This document shows positions 1 through 12,883 of a DNA stretch of 64,000 bases, piece after piece. Source of the stretch: Vespula vulgaris (Eukaryota > Arthropoda > Insecta > Hymenoptera > Vespidae); NCBI RefSeq assembly GCF_905475345.1, contig NC_066593.1:7937274-8001273 (forward strand), given 5' to 3'. Made by a program: the position numbers and the translations under genes. The notes beneath the pieces are model-generated. The model was not told the DNA's origin, searched no databases, and was given only the letters and a program-made list of their open reading frames with translations. Every line of letters begins with the position of its first letter. The first letter of the stretch is position 1.

Positions 1-641
1 ATAAAACTTTTAATTTCTTCAGCTTATCGATCCATTCCGTATATTGAACTACACTGGTATATTGATCAGAAACATTGCTACAATTGAATTCCATGTGTAG
101 CAACTAGAAAGGTACTTTGAGTGGTACCGAGAGAATAAACAACGATATAAACAAACCGGTCATTTGATCAAATGAAACGCGATAATACATCGAGCAAACG
201 TTACGTCCAAATTTAACACTGTTCGTAGAAAGCTGCTTGCTGCTGGTACAAAAAAAGAAAAAGAAAACAAAAAAAGAAAAAGAGAAAAAAGAAAAAAGAA
301 GAAGAAAACAATATTTATGAATATTCGTTAGAATAAAAATAACAATTTGAAAGAATATCTCCTCACTGATATATATATTCCCATAAAAAATAAAACAATA
401 AAAACCTTTATTGTTCTTCGAGCTATTATATTTCTACCTATTATATTCCATTTTATCGATCTTTGCCTGAACAATATCCTTTAACAAATTTGTATTTAAT
501 AAATATTAATCAATTTCACAACGACTTTATACGATCAAATGTCATAATCTGTAGAAAATAAAAAAAAAAAAGTAAAAAAAGATTGTTTACTTTTTATTCA
601 GAATTAAAATAAGAATAATCGGGAATTAAAGAACCACAGTA

Positions 642-645
<4 letters not shown>

Positions 646-687
<42 letters not shown>

Positions 688-719
688 TGTGTGTATATAT
701 ATATATACCACACATATAT

Positions 720-756
<37 letters not shown>

Positions 757-771
757 TACATACATATATAC
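646..771. repeat. Compound microsatellite (TC)n-(TG/TA)n-(CA)n
   Basis: A (TC)n run at about 646-687 passes through TGTG and TATA into a (CA)n run at about 722-754, followed by short ATAC units. It is a typical compound dinucleotide array. Confidence 0.97.
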
Positions 772-1150
772 ACCCTACAAAAGAAATTCTCGAGAGTAAA
801 AGGAAATTTCAATTTGCGGCTAAACTCTACGTAATTACGATTATCGAATATTTCGCAACGCAGGAACGGCAGCAGTGGCAGTGGCAACGGCAGTATATCT
901 CGTCAATCTCAAAAGCATTTTTTTCCTGTCGATTCAATCATCAACCCTCTTCCCCTTACGTCAAAGCTTACCTATAGAAGGAATTAACCAGCGCAAAGCG
1001 CTTACCCTCGTAAACCTGGTAGTACCAACTAGCAATATCGACATCATGGGTAAACATAGCAACAGCTTCACCAGTTCCAATAAGAGCTTTCAGCGTCACT
1101 ATATAAGGCTCAGCAATCAGATGCAGGTGCAAACATTCGTCTCGTACCTT

Positions 1151-1237
<87 letters not shown>

Positions 1238-1263
1238 GTCTGTCTCTCTCTATTTCTCTCTCA
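1151..1263. repeat. (TC)n microsatellite, about 110 bp
   Basis: Nearly pure TC dinucleotides with a few TG and TT interruptions near the 3' end. An open frame that crosses it is poly-Leu/Ser and is not a gene. Confidence 0.97.
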
Positions 1264-1652
1264 CTTAGCAGCCATCTAATATCCCTATCATTGCTTCCAT
1301 CATTAGCTAGTATCTTGATTATTTCCTCTTGTCATGAATTATATATGACTTTTAACCCCCCTCTACCCCTTTTAGTACAGTTGTTTTCTATGTAAACCCA
1401 TAAGTCGTCGAATTCTAGAGCAAAGGTGTCTCCAAAGGAAATATTAAAATAATTCATTTGCTAAGCTCGTTTTACTTAATCCTCAATTTCTAACCAGACG
1501 ATTTTCACAAGAGTAAACGTTAAGAAATGATAATGAGGAGATTGTTTAAAGCATGGAATAGATCGAACGTTCTGCTTCGTGCTTGCTTTTACTTAAATGG
1601 AGTTTCTAATTAACGCTTCCGTGGTCGAATCGACAGTGAAACATAGAATCTG

Positions 1653-1656
<4 letters not shown>

Positions 1657-1717
<61 letters not shown>

Positions 1718-1766
1718 TGGAATAATATATAATATGGAATTACATATATATATATATATATATATT
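1657..1766. repeat. (TA)n microsatellite pair
   Basis: A (TA)n run at about 1657-1714 is followed after some 30 bp by a second at about 1743-1766. The self-complementary sequence could extrude as a cruciform. Confidence 0.97.
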
Positions 1767-2568
1767 GCACACTAAACTCCTTCTTTGACTTTCACTTCAA
1801 CATTTCCGTTTCATAAACGATTGCATTTCAAGATCTCTATTTTTTTCTTTTTTTTTTTCAGATAAAATGTGATCGAATCGATTGACGCTATTTCTAAAAG
1901 GATGCAATTTCACATCTCCATAAAGAAAATCGAGCGATGTTCGATCGATATTCTCGTAATAAAGAAAATAGTCTCGTATGACTCGTAATACGAAAAATTG
2001 TTACTTATTAACTTAGAATAAAAATCGTCGATGATTAGATATTTCTAATTTTCGTAAATATTCGTACAATATTTAAACTCTTATAACTTTTCTCACGGAA
2101 ATAAAGTGAAAAAAATATTTTTAAGAAATCCAAGAAAAAGAAAAGAAATGTATATACATCCATCAAAATGTACGATATTACTTTGAAAATTTGAAGGAAA
2201 TAATCGTTATAGTTAGAAACATTACAATAAAAAATTGCAATTTTCGATACTACGATACGACATGTGAAAAAGAAATTATGATATTACGTGACTTCTCGAG
2301 ATCTTTCAAAACGATTTAATATAATATTCTTGTTCTTCTCAAACTAATAATTCCTCGAAGGACTCACCGTTTCTAACTTTTCCATTATTAAAAAAAAAAA
2401 AAAAAACAAACAAACAAAAAAAAAAGAGAGAGAGAGAAGAGAGAAAAAAAAGAGAAAAAATATTGATGTAAATGATAAAACATACATATGTAAAAACTAT
2501 CTAGTACCATCTAGCTAAGCGAAAATTCTATCGTACGACTGTCAGAATACAGCCCGTGGAAAGTTAGG

Positions 2569-2648
2569 AATTCTTTATGAATTTCCACCTATCTATCGAT
2601 ATACACTGAATTCTTTATAAATTTTCACCTAACTTCCGATACCTAGGC
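2569..2648. repeat. 40-bp tandem duplication
   Basis: Two adjacent units begin AATTCTTTAT at 2569 and 2609, and both contain a TTTCACCTA-like or TTCCACCTA-like word. The copies are diverged. No function is suggested. Confidence 0.75.
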
Positions 2649-2750
2649 GAATTCGTTTACCCAGAAAACGAGCAAATTTTAAATATTTCGTTCTCGATCG
2701 AGGCTCCCGTTCATTTTTAAACGTTCGAAATCGATTATATTCTACCATAT

Positions 2751-2836
2751 AATAACCATAATAATAAGAATCATATTAATAACAATAACAATAACAACAA
2801 CAACAACAACAACAATAATAATAATAGTAATAATGA
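2751..2836. repeat. (AAT)n/(AAC)n trinucleotide array
   Basis: A run of AAT units changes into AAC units (about 2788-2812) and back into AAT. It is an imperfect trinucleotide microsatellite. Confidence 0.93.
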
Positions 2837-3344
2837 TAGTTATAACCAGAATAAATGCAAAATGGCTGATAATCCCAAGGGGACGAAAATGTTCCACATT
2901 TTCAGAACATCCGAAATCCACTCAAAAATTCTTTACGAGTTATTCAATAATCCGAACGATATTTTTTGTTCTTTTCTTCTCTTCTTTATTATTATATATT
3001 TATTTATTTTTTCTTTCTTATTAATTTTTTTCATTATTTTCTCTATCATTTCATTCGTCGTCGTGGTCGTCGTCGATTCATGTTTTGTTGCAGGACGATA
3101 GGCAAATCCAACGGCTTTTGCTACGATATTTGGGTGTACGAATACTTGATCATTCAGACGACTATTATTTTATCGGACAGTGAATATTAATCGAGTTATA
3201 ATCAGTTCGATAGATTTCAGAGCCGATTTAGAAACGCTTCGCGTATTATTGAACACGTTCCTACATGATGATATACGTGTAGATATAATATATATAAAAT
3301 GATAAAATCGTTAAACTTGAAATGCATTTTAACTGGAAAATCAC

Positions 3345-3348
3345 TGAA

Positions 3349-3379
<31 letters not shown>

Positions 3380-3536
3380 CATCGCTTGAATTTTCTCTCA
3401 TTCGTGGCCACTTAATCGACCCTTGTAATTCACAACTAAGTTGGAAAACTTCCGAGTTGACGATGGACGGTCGGTGAAAATTTTAAGAGGAAAAAGAAAG
3501 AAAGAGAAAGAGAGAGAAAAAGAAAAAGAAAGAGAA

Positions 3537-3571
<35 letters not shown>

Positions 3572-3572
3572 A
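3345..3572. repeat. Two (GA)n/purine tracts
   Basis: (GA)n lies at about 3350-3380. A longer GAAA/GA-rich purine tract lies at about 3489-3580. They are separated by about 110 bp of complex sequence. Confidence 0.93.
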
Positions 3573-3915
3573 GAAGAAGACGTGCTCACGATGATGCCCT
3601 TGATTCCAATCTTAATTTGAATCGATTTTTCACAATGTCTCTACCTGCTTCTTCGTAATATCCTCTCTGACGGGAATTCATCGAGAAATATTTGAGGACA
3701 AATGTGAAACGAGATTTATCCCATTAAAATCATATCGAATTTATTTATTCAAGATTGATAAATTTAATAAAATTTAATTAACTGAAACATATCGTATGTT
3801 AATATAATTTAACTTTAATATATCTCTGTATATACCCTTAAATACAATTTCAATCTAAATATGTTATGTTTTCTATATTCAATGAAATCGAGTGATATGG
3901 ACTATTACTCTTTTC

Positions 3916-3947
<32 letters not shown>

Positions 3948-4274
3948 TAGAGAAAGAAAGAAAGAAAGAAAGAAAAAAGAAAGATGAAGATTTTTGGAAG
4001 AGAGAGAGAGAAAAAGAGCGCTTCTTTCTTCTCTCTTATGTTATCATCCACCCTAACTTCTAACCGACACCATATCGAGTGACATTACAACGAGAATGTC
4101 CCGGGAGCGACATCCTTGACTAATTGACTTGGAGATTCTGAAACCGTGGCCATATAAACCGCAAGGATCGGGTACTCGGAAACTCGAAGGACCTTGTCAC
4201 AAGGATGGAAGCTCGAGGACGGACCATTTTCATCCTTTCTATTCGATGAGTTGAGAGATAGAGAGTGAAATATA

Positions 4275-4275
<1 letters not shown>

Positions 4276-4333
<58 letters not shown>

Positions 4334-4348
4334 ATATATATACACACG

Positions 4349-4382
<34 letters not shown>

Positions 4383-4512
4383 TGTAGTACGTACATATGT
4401 ATGTATGTTGTACGTATGTATGTATGTATGTATGTGTATATATATGTATTCATGTTTGTACGCATATATGTATATACGTTTGTATGTATGTATGTATGTA
4501 TGTGTATGTATA
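4276..4512. repeat. Compound (TA)n-(ATGT)n array
   Basis: (TA)n at about 4276-4324 is followed by several (ATGT)n blocks at about 4350-4388, 4400-4437 and 4482-4512, separated by GTAC words. Open frames on both strands (Tyr/Val/Met/Cys or Tyr/Ile/His/Thr) are by-products. Confidence 0.96.
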
Positions 4513-5045
4513 TACATATTCTATGATCAGGAAGATCGTCCATTCGATGTTCGATAGCAACGGGGTATAAATCACGGCAAATTAGTCTTCGACGAATAAT
4601 TGGATTTTCGTATACACGTTCACGCATACAGACAAATACATAGATTTCAAATCAAATTTTGGAAACATAATAATACAGTTCTTTATTGAAAATTAAAAAA
4701 AAAAAAAAGAGAGAATTACTCCATGTACAATTAATACCTGAATAATTTATTAATTTTTACTTTTGAAGATAAAGAAAAACTGAAATAAAATATGAAAGGA
4801 AACGAATGTCTAGTAGGTGGGACATCATTTGCATCCACTCAAGTTCGCGTTCTCGTCTGAGTGTGATCATTAAAAATTTCAACGACCGAATCGTCGTCGT
4901 TGATATTACCGAGAAATAACAGTACTGTCGGGAAATAAAACAAGAAAAAAAAAGAAACACGAAGTTAATAGTACGCAACTATCATAACGATGAAAAAGAA
5001 AAAAAACAACATATGAAAATTTCACGATAAAAATGTACGACGGTA

Positions 5046-5310
5046 ACAATGAAAGAGAGAATTAATCCATTGAATAAAAATTATCTATATTTATAATGAC
5101 AATGAGAGAGAAAGAATTATTCGTGTAATCAAATGATTTCATAAATATTTTATAAAAATTATTTATATTTATAATGACAATAAGAGAGAAAGAATTATTC
5201 GTGTAATAAAATTATTTCATAAATATTTTATAAAAATTATTTATATTTATAATGACAATGAGAGAGAAAGCACGTGTAATACAATTGTTTTATAAATATG
5301 CATATAGATT
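5046..5310. repeat. 78-bp minisatellite, about three units
   Basis: The word AATGACAAT followed by AGAGAGAAAG recurs at 5095, 5173 and 5251, an exact spacing of 78 bp. Units 1 and 2 are nearly identical. The third breaks off after about 50 bp, and a degenerate partial unit precedes the first from about 5046. Each unit also carries AATTATTCGTGTAAT and a TATTTTATAAAAATTATTTA core. The even spacing suggests recent unequal exchange or slippage. Confidence 0.9.
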
Positions 5311-5319
5311 CGTGTATAC

Positions 5320-5358
5320 ATACGTATATGTGTACATATATACATGTGTATGTGTGGA

Positions 5359-5400
<42 letters not shown>
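5320..5400. repeat. (TG/TA)n microsatellite
   Basis: Mixed TGTATA and GTGTGT units lead into a pure (TA)n run at about 5367-5399. Confidence 0.95.
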
Positions 5401-5402
<2 letters not shown>

Positions 5403-6124
5403 AAGTGTTTCTAATACCATTATGTCTATATACTTGAGTATATAGAAACAGAGGATCAAATTTGCACGAATCACTTACTAGCCCGTAAGCGAATTTGTAT
5501 TTACTGGGCGTTTTCACTTACTCTGCTACAGTAAAACTTCATGAAACGAGATAAACCGCGAATCCCTTATGCATTTAAGGGAGATATGATGAGATATCTT
5601 CCAGTAGATTTCCAAATCTACCATAGATGGGTATATGAATCGATCGTAGACCATCGCATCGTCCTTTAAAAATAATTCTATGTGAGAACGTCGTATTACG
5701 TTGAAAAAAATAAAAAAGAAAAGGAAGAAAACGGAGAAAAGAAAAGAGAAAAAGAGTAAGAAAAAGAACGAGAAAAAATCTTCATTAAAAAGATATTGTA
5801 TAGTTCAATATAACGTTAATTAAAATCTCTAAAAGAAAGAAGAAAAGTAAAAGAAAAAAGAAAAGAAAGAAAGAGATATAATCCTCGAAAATCTCTCATA
5901 AAATTTAAGAACGTGAGGAAATCGATTGCTTCGGTGGTACACATCGGTGACTTTGCGATTGGCCATTTCGTTAATAAGATTTATGCATTATTTCCTTATA
6001 AGACATTCTAACTTCAATCTCTAATACATCGAGCCATGTAAAAATAAAGAATTTTGCGTAACGATCGAAGTCGCGTCGTAAAATGCAAAATAGGATTACT
6101 ACCTTTCACGGAGAAAACGAGGCT

Positions 6125-6236
<112 letters not shown>

Positions 6237-6788
6237 TGAAAACTGAACCAGTGCTAACTATTTTACTTATTCAAGCTAATTTCAAGTTCGTTAATTAAAT
6301 CAAGTCGAGAGTCAGTCCCCTCCCCCCAAAGCACAAGACTCTCGACATATTCTATGCCCATAATAAACCGAATAATTATCATAGCAATAGTCGTAATTAC
6401 ATTATTTTTATCATGAAATTATGTTTGTATATTTAAAGAAGAAAGAAAGAAAAATAAAAAGAAGAAGAAGAAAGAAAAAGAAAAAAATTTCTTCGTACAA
6501 AGAATAACCAAAGTTAATAATACATTTTCGTTCTTGATTCTATGCTAATCGATACTCGAAGACTGATATTATAACATTGTAACAATATCGAATTCGTTGG
6601 AAACTTTATTAGAATCATTTTCGAACTCCATATCTCTGTATATGTATCTAACGAAGATTCTTGAAAATCAGTTTCACGACGGTGGTATTAGTAATGACGA
6701 TGACAACGATGACGATGTAATGGCAATCATCGGTGCATGAATAACTCTCGATTCGTAGTTTCCAACCGAAAGTACTTGTCGATAGTCT

Positions 6789-7028
6789 TCCTTCTCTCTC
6801 TCTCTCTCTCTCTCTCTCTTTAACTATCCCACCCACCTCTACGTCCTGTTCCCCTCAACACATCAGCACCTTTACGAGCGCAACGGTTATCCTCGCCTAT
6901 TGTTTGACGAGAAGCGAAGCAACAATGGAGGCGGACGCCGTCGAGTATTTATCGTCGTCGATTTTCCGACTCTGAAGGAGGCCGCTTTGCACCTACTCGA
7001 GAGAAGGATAGATAGATAGATAGATAGA
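6789..7028. repeat. (CT)n and (GATA)n microsatellites
   Basis: A (CT)n run lies at about 6789-6819 and a short (GATA)n run at about 7007-7028. The roughly 185 bp between them is complex and moderately GC-rich, but no gene signal is recognised in it. Confidence 0.93.
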
Positions 7029-7690
7029 AAAGAAATGAGAGAGAGAGAGTCTCGTGTAGAATCTCTACCCTCCTCTTTCGCAAATCCTCATGGGCGTAAG
7101 GAAAAAAGAAAGAGAAGAAGTGGAAGAAGAGTGGGAGGAGATGAGGGTGAGAAAGAAGAAAGGAAGAAAATGAGAATGAGAATGAGAGACATGGATAGAG
7201 ATAAAGATAAAGCTAAAGAGAGATAGAGATAGAGACAAAAAAAAAGTTGAAAGAAAGACTATGCTTGCGGCAAGCGAGAAGAAAGAATAAGTAAAAGCTA
7301 AGCTAAAAGAAAGAAAGAGATAGAGAGATATAAAGACGAAAAAAAAGAGTGAGAGAAAGAGAGATAAAAAGAGTAGAAGAAGAAAGAAAATACGATACTC
7401 TGGGCCTTTATAAACCAACGACGTCCACATTACCTCTTCACCCTCGGCAAGCTTATAACAAATCCTATCGCTCGTTTCTCTGCGCTTACATCCGTCACGT
7501 TTTCTCTTTTTACACTTTTTCTTCTTCCTTTTTTTCATTCTTTTTTTTCTCTTACTTCTGCTTCTTCTTCTTCTTCTTCTTCTTCATTTTCTTCTTTTTT
7601 ATTTCCTCGCATCTTTCTCACCTCTCTCTCTCTCTCTCTCTCTTTTTACTCTCTCTCTCTTTCTCTCTCTTTCTCACTTTCTCTTTATCG
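7028..7690. repeat. Purine tract followed by pyrimidine tract
   Basis: From about 7028 to 7390 the plus strand is overwhelmingly purine (AGAAAG, GAGA, GATA units). After about 100 bp of mixed sequence, about 7500-7690 is overwhelmingly pyrimidine (TTC, CT, TTTTC units). The two arms are roughly complementary in composition and inverted, so single strands could fold back. Open frames on both strands here are low-complexity artefacts. Confidence 0.9.
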
Positions 7691-7856
7691 AAGAAAAGGT
7701 TCGTCGGTATTCTTTCGTAGATTTAATCATTCTTAATGCTTTTATATACCCTTTTTCACGCTCGTTCTCCAACGTTTAACCGATTTTTATCTTTCGTTTA
7801 GATTACACAATTTTTGTTATAGATAAGTAAAGTATCACAAAAGAAGAAGAAGAAGG

Positions 7857-7860
<4 letters not shown>

Positions 7861-7912
<52 letters not shown>
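7861..7912. repeat. (GA)n microsatellite
   Basis: A pure GA dinucleotide run of about 52 bp. Confidence 0.97.
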
Positions 7913-7914
<2 letters not shown>

Positions 7915-9051
7915 GTATTATACACGATACTTGTCTTACTTCTCTCTTTAGTAAAATCGCGTTATAAGTTGCGATAAAAGTTTAAAAAATGTTTGATGCC
8001 TTCCTTTCGTAGCTCTCTGAGTTACGACTCTTTTGCGGGTTTGTGTTCCTAGTCGTCGTTTTATCATCGACCGATTCTCGCGAACGTTAATAATCCTTGA
8101 ACTTAGACGAAGATCCCAAAGAATGGATAAAGTTTTGAAGCTTCCGGTGTCATCAATTCCTATGGGATGAATTCGAGTTGTTCGAAAGCCCGAACCGACG
8201 TATACGGCTGTGTTATATAGATGTACGTAAGTACGATTCCTTCGAGGAACCAATTCGAGGAACATCGTAAACGCGTATATCCCATACGAATTTCATAGTT
8301 TAAATTTAATGATAGAAATTAAAGAATTAACGACGAAGGTAAGAATTAAAACGTTTACTTCATTTTTTTTTCATTCCTTCCTTTCTCTCTTATCTTTTTC
8401 TTTTCTCATTTATATCTCAAAATCATTTTTGCGCTAATCAAAAATATAGTCTATATAATATTACTAAAATAATACAAAAATATAGACTATGCGATATTAC
8501 CAAACGTGATTTATTCCAATAAAAATTTAACATTTTTTAATAAAAAAAAAAAAAAAAAAGAAGAAGAAGAAACAAAGTTTGTTGTACAAAGTCAACTGTC
8601 AAAAAAAAATGTCGACTAACGTTCGACGTAGGACGTCAAAAGATCGAAGAGTTCAAAACGCGTGGACCATAAATCTGAAATAATCCATCGATCCGATTCC
8701 GAAAATTCTCGATTGAATCAGCAAAAAAAAAAAGAAAGAAAGAGAAAAGAAAAAAGAAAAAAGATCATGAACCATTCATAAATCTTTCGTCGTATACCCA
8801 CGACTTGAAGATTTAAGGATTTTCTTGAAACAAAGCCAGGAGTATGTAGTAAGTAGCAATTATGCGAAAAAAAAAAAAAGAAAGAAACGTATCAGTTCGA
8901 TATTCGAACATGGATAAGATAGACATTCGGATATATTCATAGTCGATTGATATTCCTAGAAACGATCTTTGATTTGATCTCTATCAAAAATCGACCATAA
9001 CGTAGACCGTACAAATCCGATCGCTCGTTTCTGTAGTTAACGTTCCTCTTT

Positions 9052-9098
9052 TCCTTCCTTCCTTCCTTCCTTCCTTCCTTCCTTCCTTCGTTCGTTTT
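9052..9098. repeat. (TTCC)n tetranucleotide array
   Basis: About nine TTCC units are followed by TTCG units. Confidence 0.96.
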
Positions 9099-10243
9099 TT
9101 CCTCTTTACTTTTTTCCTCATCGTTCGTCCTAACCATTTTACTTTCTCTTCACGGAATTCTTCTATCGTTACTTTAATCTCACTGCCATTTCCTTCTTTC
9201 CTTAGAAATGATTCGTTATAACCGATTTAAAAACATTTCATCTTACCAACGATCTCTCTCTTTTACCTTATCCATTCTACATATTAGAAATATTTTTGAA
9301 GGTAAGTAAGAATCTCTCCTTCTCTCTTTTTTTCTTCTTCTTTTCTTTCTCTTTTCTTTTTTTAATCTTATTCTTTTTTCTAAATTTCTTACGTTTGAAT
9401 GGTAACGACTTTTAATAAATATATGATTACATTTATATAGATATTTATGTAGATAAATTTCGAACGAATATTTCTGACATTTCTGATTTCTAATTTGATT
9501 ATTTTTGAGAAATAAAGTTTGGAAAAATCGTACGATATATCTAATCTTTTTTATTTCATATCGTAGTTATTGCAGTATTATCGGATCAAGTGGTATTCCT
9601 TGCACGTTTCGTTTCCTTTTGTTTCTCCATTTCAAAATGCTCGGCCAATTTAGAATGCCAACTGGTAACGAACTGGTTATCATTTCGTTGGAAAAATTAT
9701 CAATGTTCTCTTTCTCTCTTTCTTTCTCTAGGTCTAGATGTACAAACGGGAAACTTTACACCGACTGAACTTATCGCTTTAATGCTGTAAATCAAGCGGG
9801 ATCAACGAAGCGGCCTGCTAACGATATCTCCTCCGCTTACGTAAATCCGAAAGCTTTTACTAACGAAAATATGTGTCGAAATGATGGCCCGAAAAGCTTT
9901 CATCCTCGTTAATTCCAATGCGTCTATTTCTTTCTGATGAAACGAGGACGAAGTCACTTGCGATTATAAGCTATAATTTTAATTAAAAATATTTTTAATT
10001 GTCGATACATATATGTATGTCTTTATTAATATTTTTAATTATCAATACATATATGTCAATACATGTATGTGTGTGAGTATGTGTACACACATGTATTATT
10101 GACAAGCATTTATATTATTACATATTATTATTATTGTAACAAAAGATTGTTAAAATTAAACTAGTGTTTATAAAAGTAAAAGTAAAGCAAAGAAAAAATG
10201 GCTTAATATAGGTAACTGTGTCTATGCACGTGTATATGAACCG

Positions 10244-10746
10244 TTTATTTTGAAAATGGTGCAAATACATTTTTTGTTGTTTCGAGAAAATTGAAGATTA
10301 GCATACTAATTAATTAGAAAATATAAATTAAGTATGTCAATGTTTCTACTAATTTATTAATATGTAATTAGGTTATATAAATTTCTTTTAAGCGAATTTA
10401 ACTAAAATAATATGCAGTTACGGGCCGTAAATGGACTTTCACCATTTTCATAATTAATCAATCGTAAAAATCATTTAATTTCAATTATGAAAAATTAAAT
10501 ATCACTTAAAATATATTTGATATGTGTCTATGGAAATTAGACTTACACCACTTTCATAATCAATCGCTACGCAATTTCTTTTCTCGGGTAATTTTAAATT
10601 GAACAAAGCATTGACATTTTTTAAGACATTAAATATTAACTGTTTATAAATAAAAAGTTTACACTAAATTAATCGCAAATTACGTGATATCTCATTAAAA
10701 AAAAAAAAAAAAAAAATAGACTTATTCCACTTTCAAAATAAACGAT
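10244..10746. mobile_element. Inverted-repeat DNA element, long copy (MITE-like)
   Basis: The left end reads TTTATTTTGAAAATGGTGCA. The right end is its imperfect inverted repeat (CCACTTTCAAAATAAA, ending near 10746). Two parts align with the element at 31501-31720 in the opposite orientation: 10244-10296 with its right end, and 10571-10746 with the rest. The shared core around TTACGTGATATCTCATT is near-identical. About 274 bp (10297-10570) has no counterpart in the short copy. No transposase frame is present, so the copy is non-autonomous. The superfamily is unassigned. No clear target-site duplication was found, so the ends are uncertain by about 10 bp. Confidence 0.75.
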
Positions 10747-11879
10747 CCACGTATATACAATATACATATATATATAATAAATTAAAACGACAGATCATTC
10801 ATCTGTAGTATTTAATTGTTCCTTTTTTTACGATCCATTTCATCGTATAAATCGTACGCGTATAATTAAAAATAAAAACAAGAAAGAATAAATAAATAAA
10901 TAAATAAAGTTATCGGAGATGTTTGCATTACGATTATAGAGCAGTAATCAATCGGAAAAATACAAAGTAATCAATAGCATTACGTGAGATTTCTAAATTC
11001 TTTTATACATATAAAGCAAGACTGAAACCTTCGTGCCTAAGTGAATTTTCTCAAGGATTCTCTCATCGATGTTCCTTACAGTCGTGATACTTTGAATCGT
11101 CCGGAGGCAGGGCACGTCCCCGAATTGCCGAGAAACGTGCTTCCCTTACGATCCAATTGAAGCTCGTAAACCTTACAAAAGACGAGACATTCGAAAATCC
11201 ATAAAGTCGTGATTTCGGTATTACTACGCGGTTTTCAAACTCATCTTATGATGAAAAAACCGAATCGTTTCGCCAAGCTGACGGAAATTTTTCTGTGATT
11301 TAAGATCGATTCAATTATCGTTATAAAACGTACGTCCTAAGCAGCAATCGATTTTTTTTTTTTTTTTTTTATTGGTGAAACTCGAGTGAAGGAAAAGGAA
11401 AGGAAAGAAAAAAGAAAAATATATAAGAACGTCTGTAAAAATCAACGAGACGTGAGATCATGCTTGAACTTCGACTTCCGTATCTTTCCCTTTATCAAAA
11501 TCTCTAGACGTCCATTTCGCGTTAAACTCGACGCGCGAAATTTCCATCCCAACGAGCTAGCTGTAAAACGCAAGGAGTGCATAATTTCCGTACCGATATC
11601 GTCGTAACTTTAACTCTCGAGCAGGAGAGACTTGGCAGAAATACAAAACCTCTTCTGAATTGTTCTTCCTTCTTCCTCTCTTTCTCTCTCTTTCTCTCGT
11701 TAGAAACGAAGAGAACGTTTCAACTGATCGGGCGTGAAAAATTTCGAAAATGGAGTAACGTTAAAAAAATATGAATTCAGTGAACTCTTTACTAGTGTGT
11801 AAGCTCTAATGTGTCTTCTCGACTAAAGTTCAAATGGACTCAAATATTTGGCGCGAGCTCACGTACTAGAAAAAGAAAG

Positions 11880-11885
11880 AGATAG

Positions 11886-11922
<37 letters not shown>

Positions 11923-11982
11923 GAGAAAGAGAGAGGAAAAAAAAGAATAAGGAAGAAGAAGAAGAAGAAGAAGAAGCAGAAG
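11880..11982. repeat. (GA)n then (AAG)n purine tract
   Basis: GA dinucleotides at about 11889-11920 are followed by GGAAAAAA-type purines and (AAG)n at about 11955-11979. Confidence 0.93.
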
Positions 11983-12663
11983 AAACCAGGCGCCCGGGTA
12001 TTTGAGTCACTGCCAAGCCAATTCTTACTCGCAAAGCGTTTTACGTTGCTTTAGTTCCACAGTGGCCATGGATTTTTGTCGGCTTTGAATTCGGAAAACG
12101 ATTCGTAAAGCACAATAACGTTAAAGAGATACCAAAGAGGATAAAAGTTAAATCTATTGAGATAACAGCTGATACCGATTGATAAGAAAAGAAAAATGAG
12201 TTCTTTATTACGTTGATTCGACACATAGCTACGATATATGACTGAAAATGGAAACAATGGAAACCATTTGATCTTTCAACGAAGACGAAGTTTAATCTGA
12301 AATAACAATTTGAAATTTCCTGCGAATTTTTTGTCATATGAAATTTTCATTTTCATTCACGCCAACCTATTTTTCGATCGTCCTCCAATAATCTTCAACT
12401 CCTCTACCAAAAGAATAGTTTCCAAGTTTGAATTTACGATGCTGATGGATCGGTTAACTTTTCAGGATCGGAAAGAGTAACGAGTTGAAGGAGGACGAAC
12501 GATTAAAATAGACTCCCGTATTCAAAGGAGAGCACGAAACTATTCGAAACTTTTGAAAACTTTATACCGAGTAAAAGCCAGTCTAGGTTTTACAATGTAT
12601 ATGATCTTATCGAGGTTATCGAGCATAGTGAATCGTTTTGTTCTCTCGGGTGATATTTGCCTT

Positions 12664-12830
12664 CAGGAAAGAGAAAGAGAAAGAGAGAGAAAAAAGAGAT
12701 ATCGTAGAAGAAAAATTTTGATCAATCAAGAGAGAATCATTGAGAGAGAAAGAGAGAGAAGGAGAAAAAAAAGATTATATACAATATTTATATATACACA
12801 CACACGTACAATTATATATACATACACGAT

Positions 12831-12869
<39 letters not shown>

Positions 12870-12883
12870 ATACGTATATAGTA
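12664..12883. repeat. (GA)n-(CA)n-(TA)n cluster
   Basis: GA-rich tracts at about 12667-12772 are followed by short (CA)n near 12797 and a (TA)n/(TG)n run at about 12836-12870. Confidence 0.92.

Noticed and set aside
4085..4627. 180-codon minus-strand open frame
   Set aside because: The bulk is encoded by (TA)n and (ATGT)n repeats (Tyr/Ile/His/Thr). No domain is present outside the repeat.
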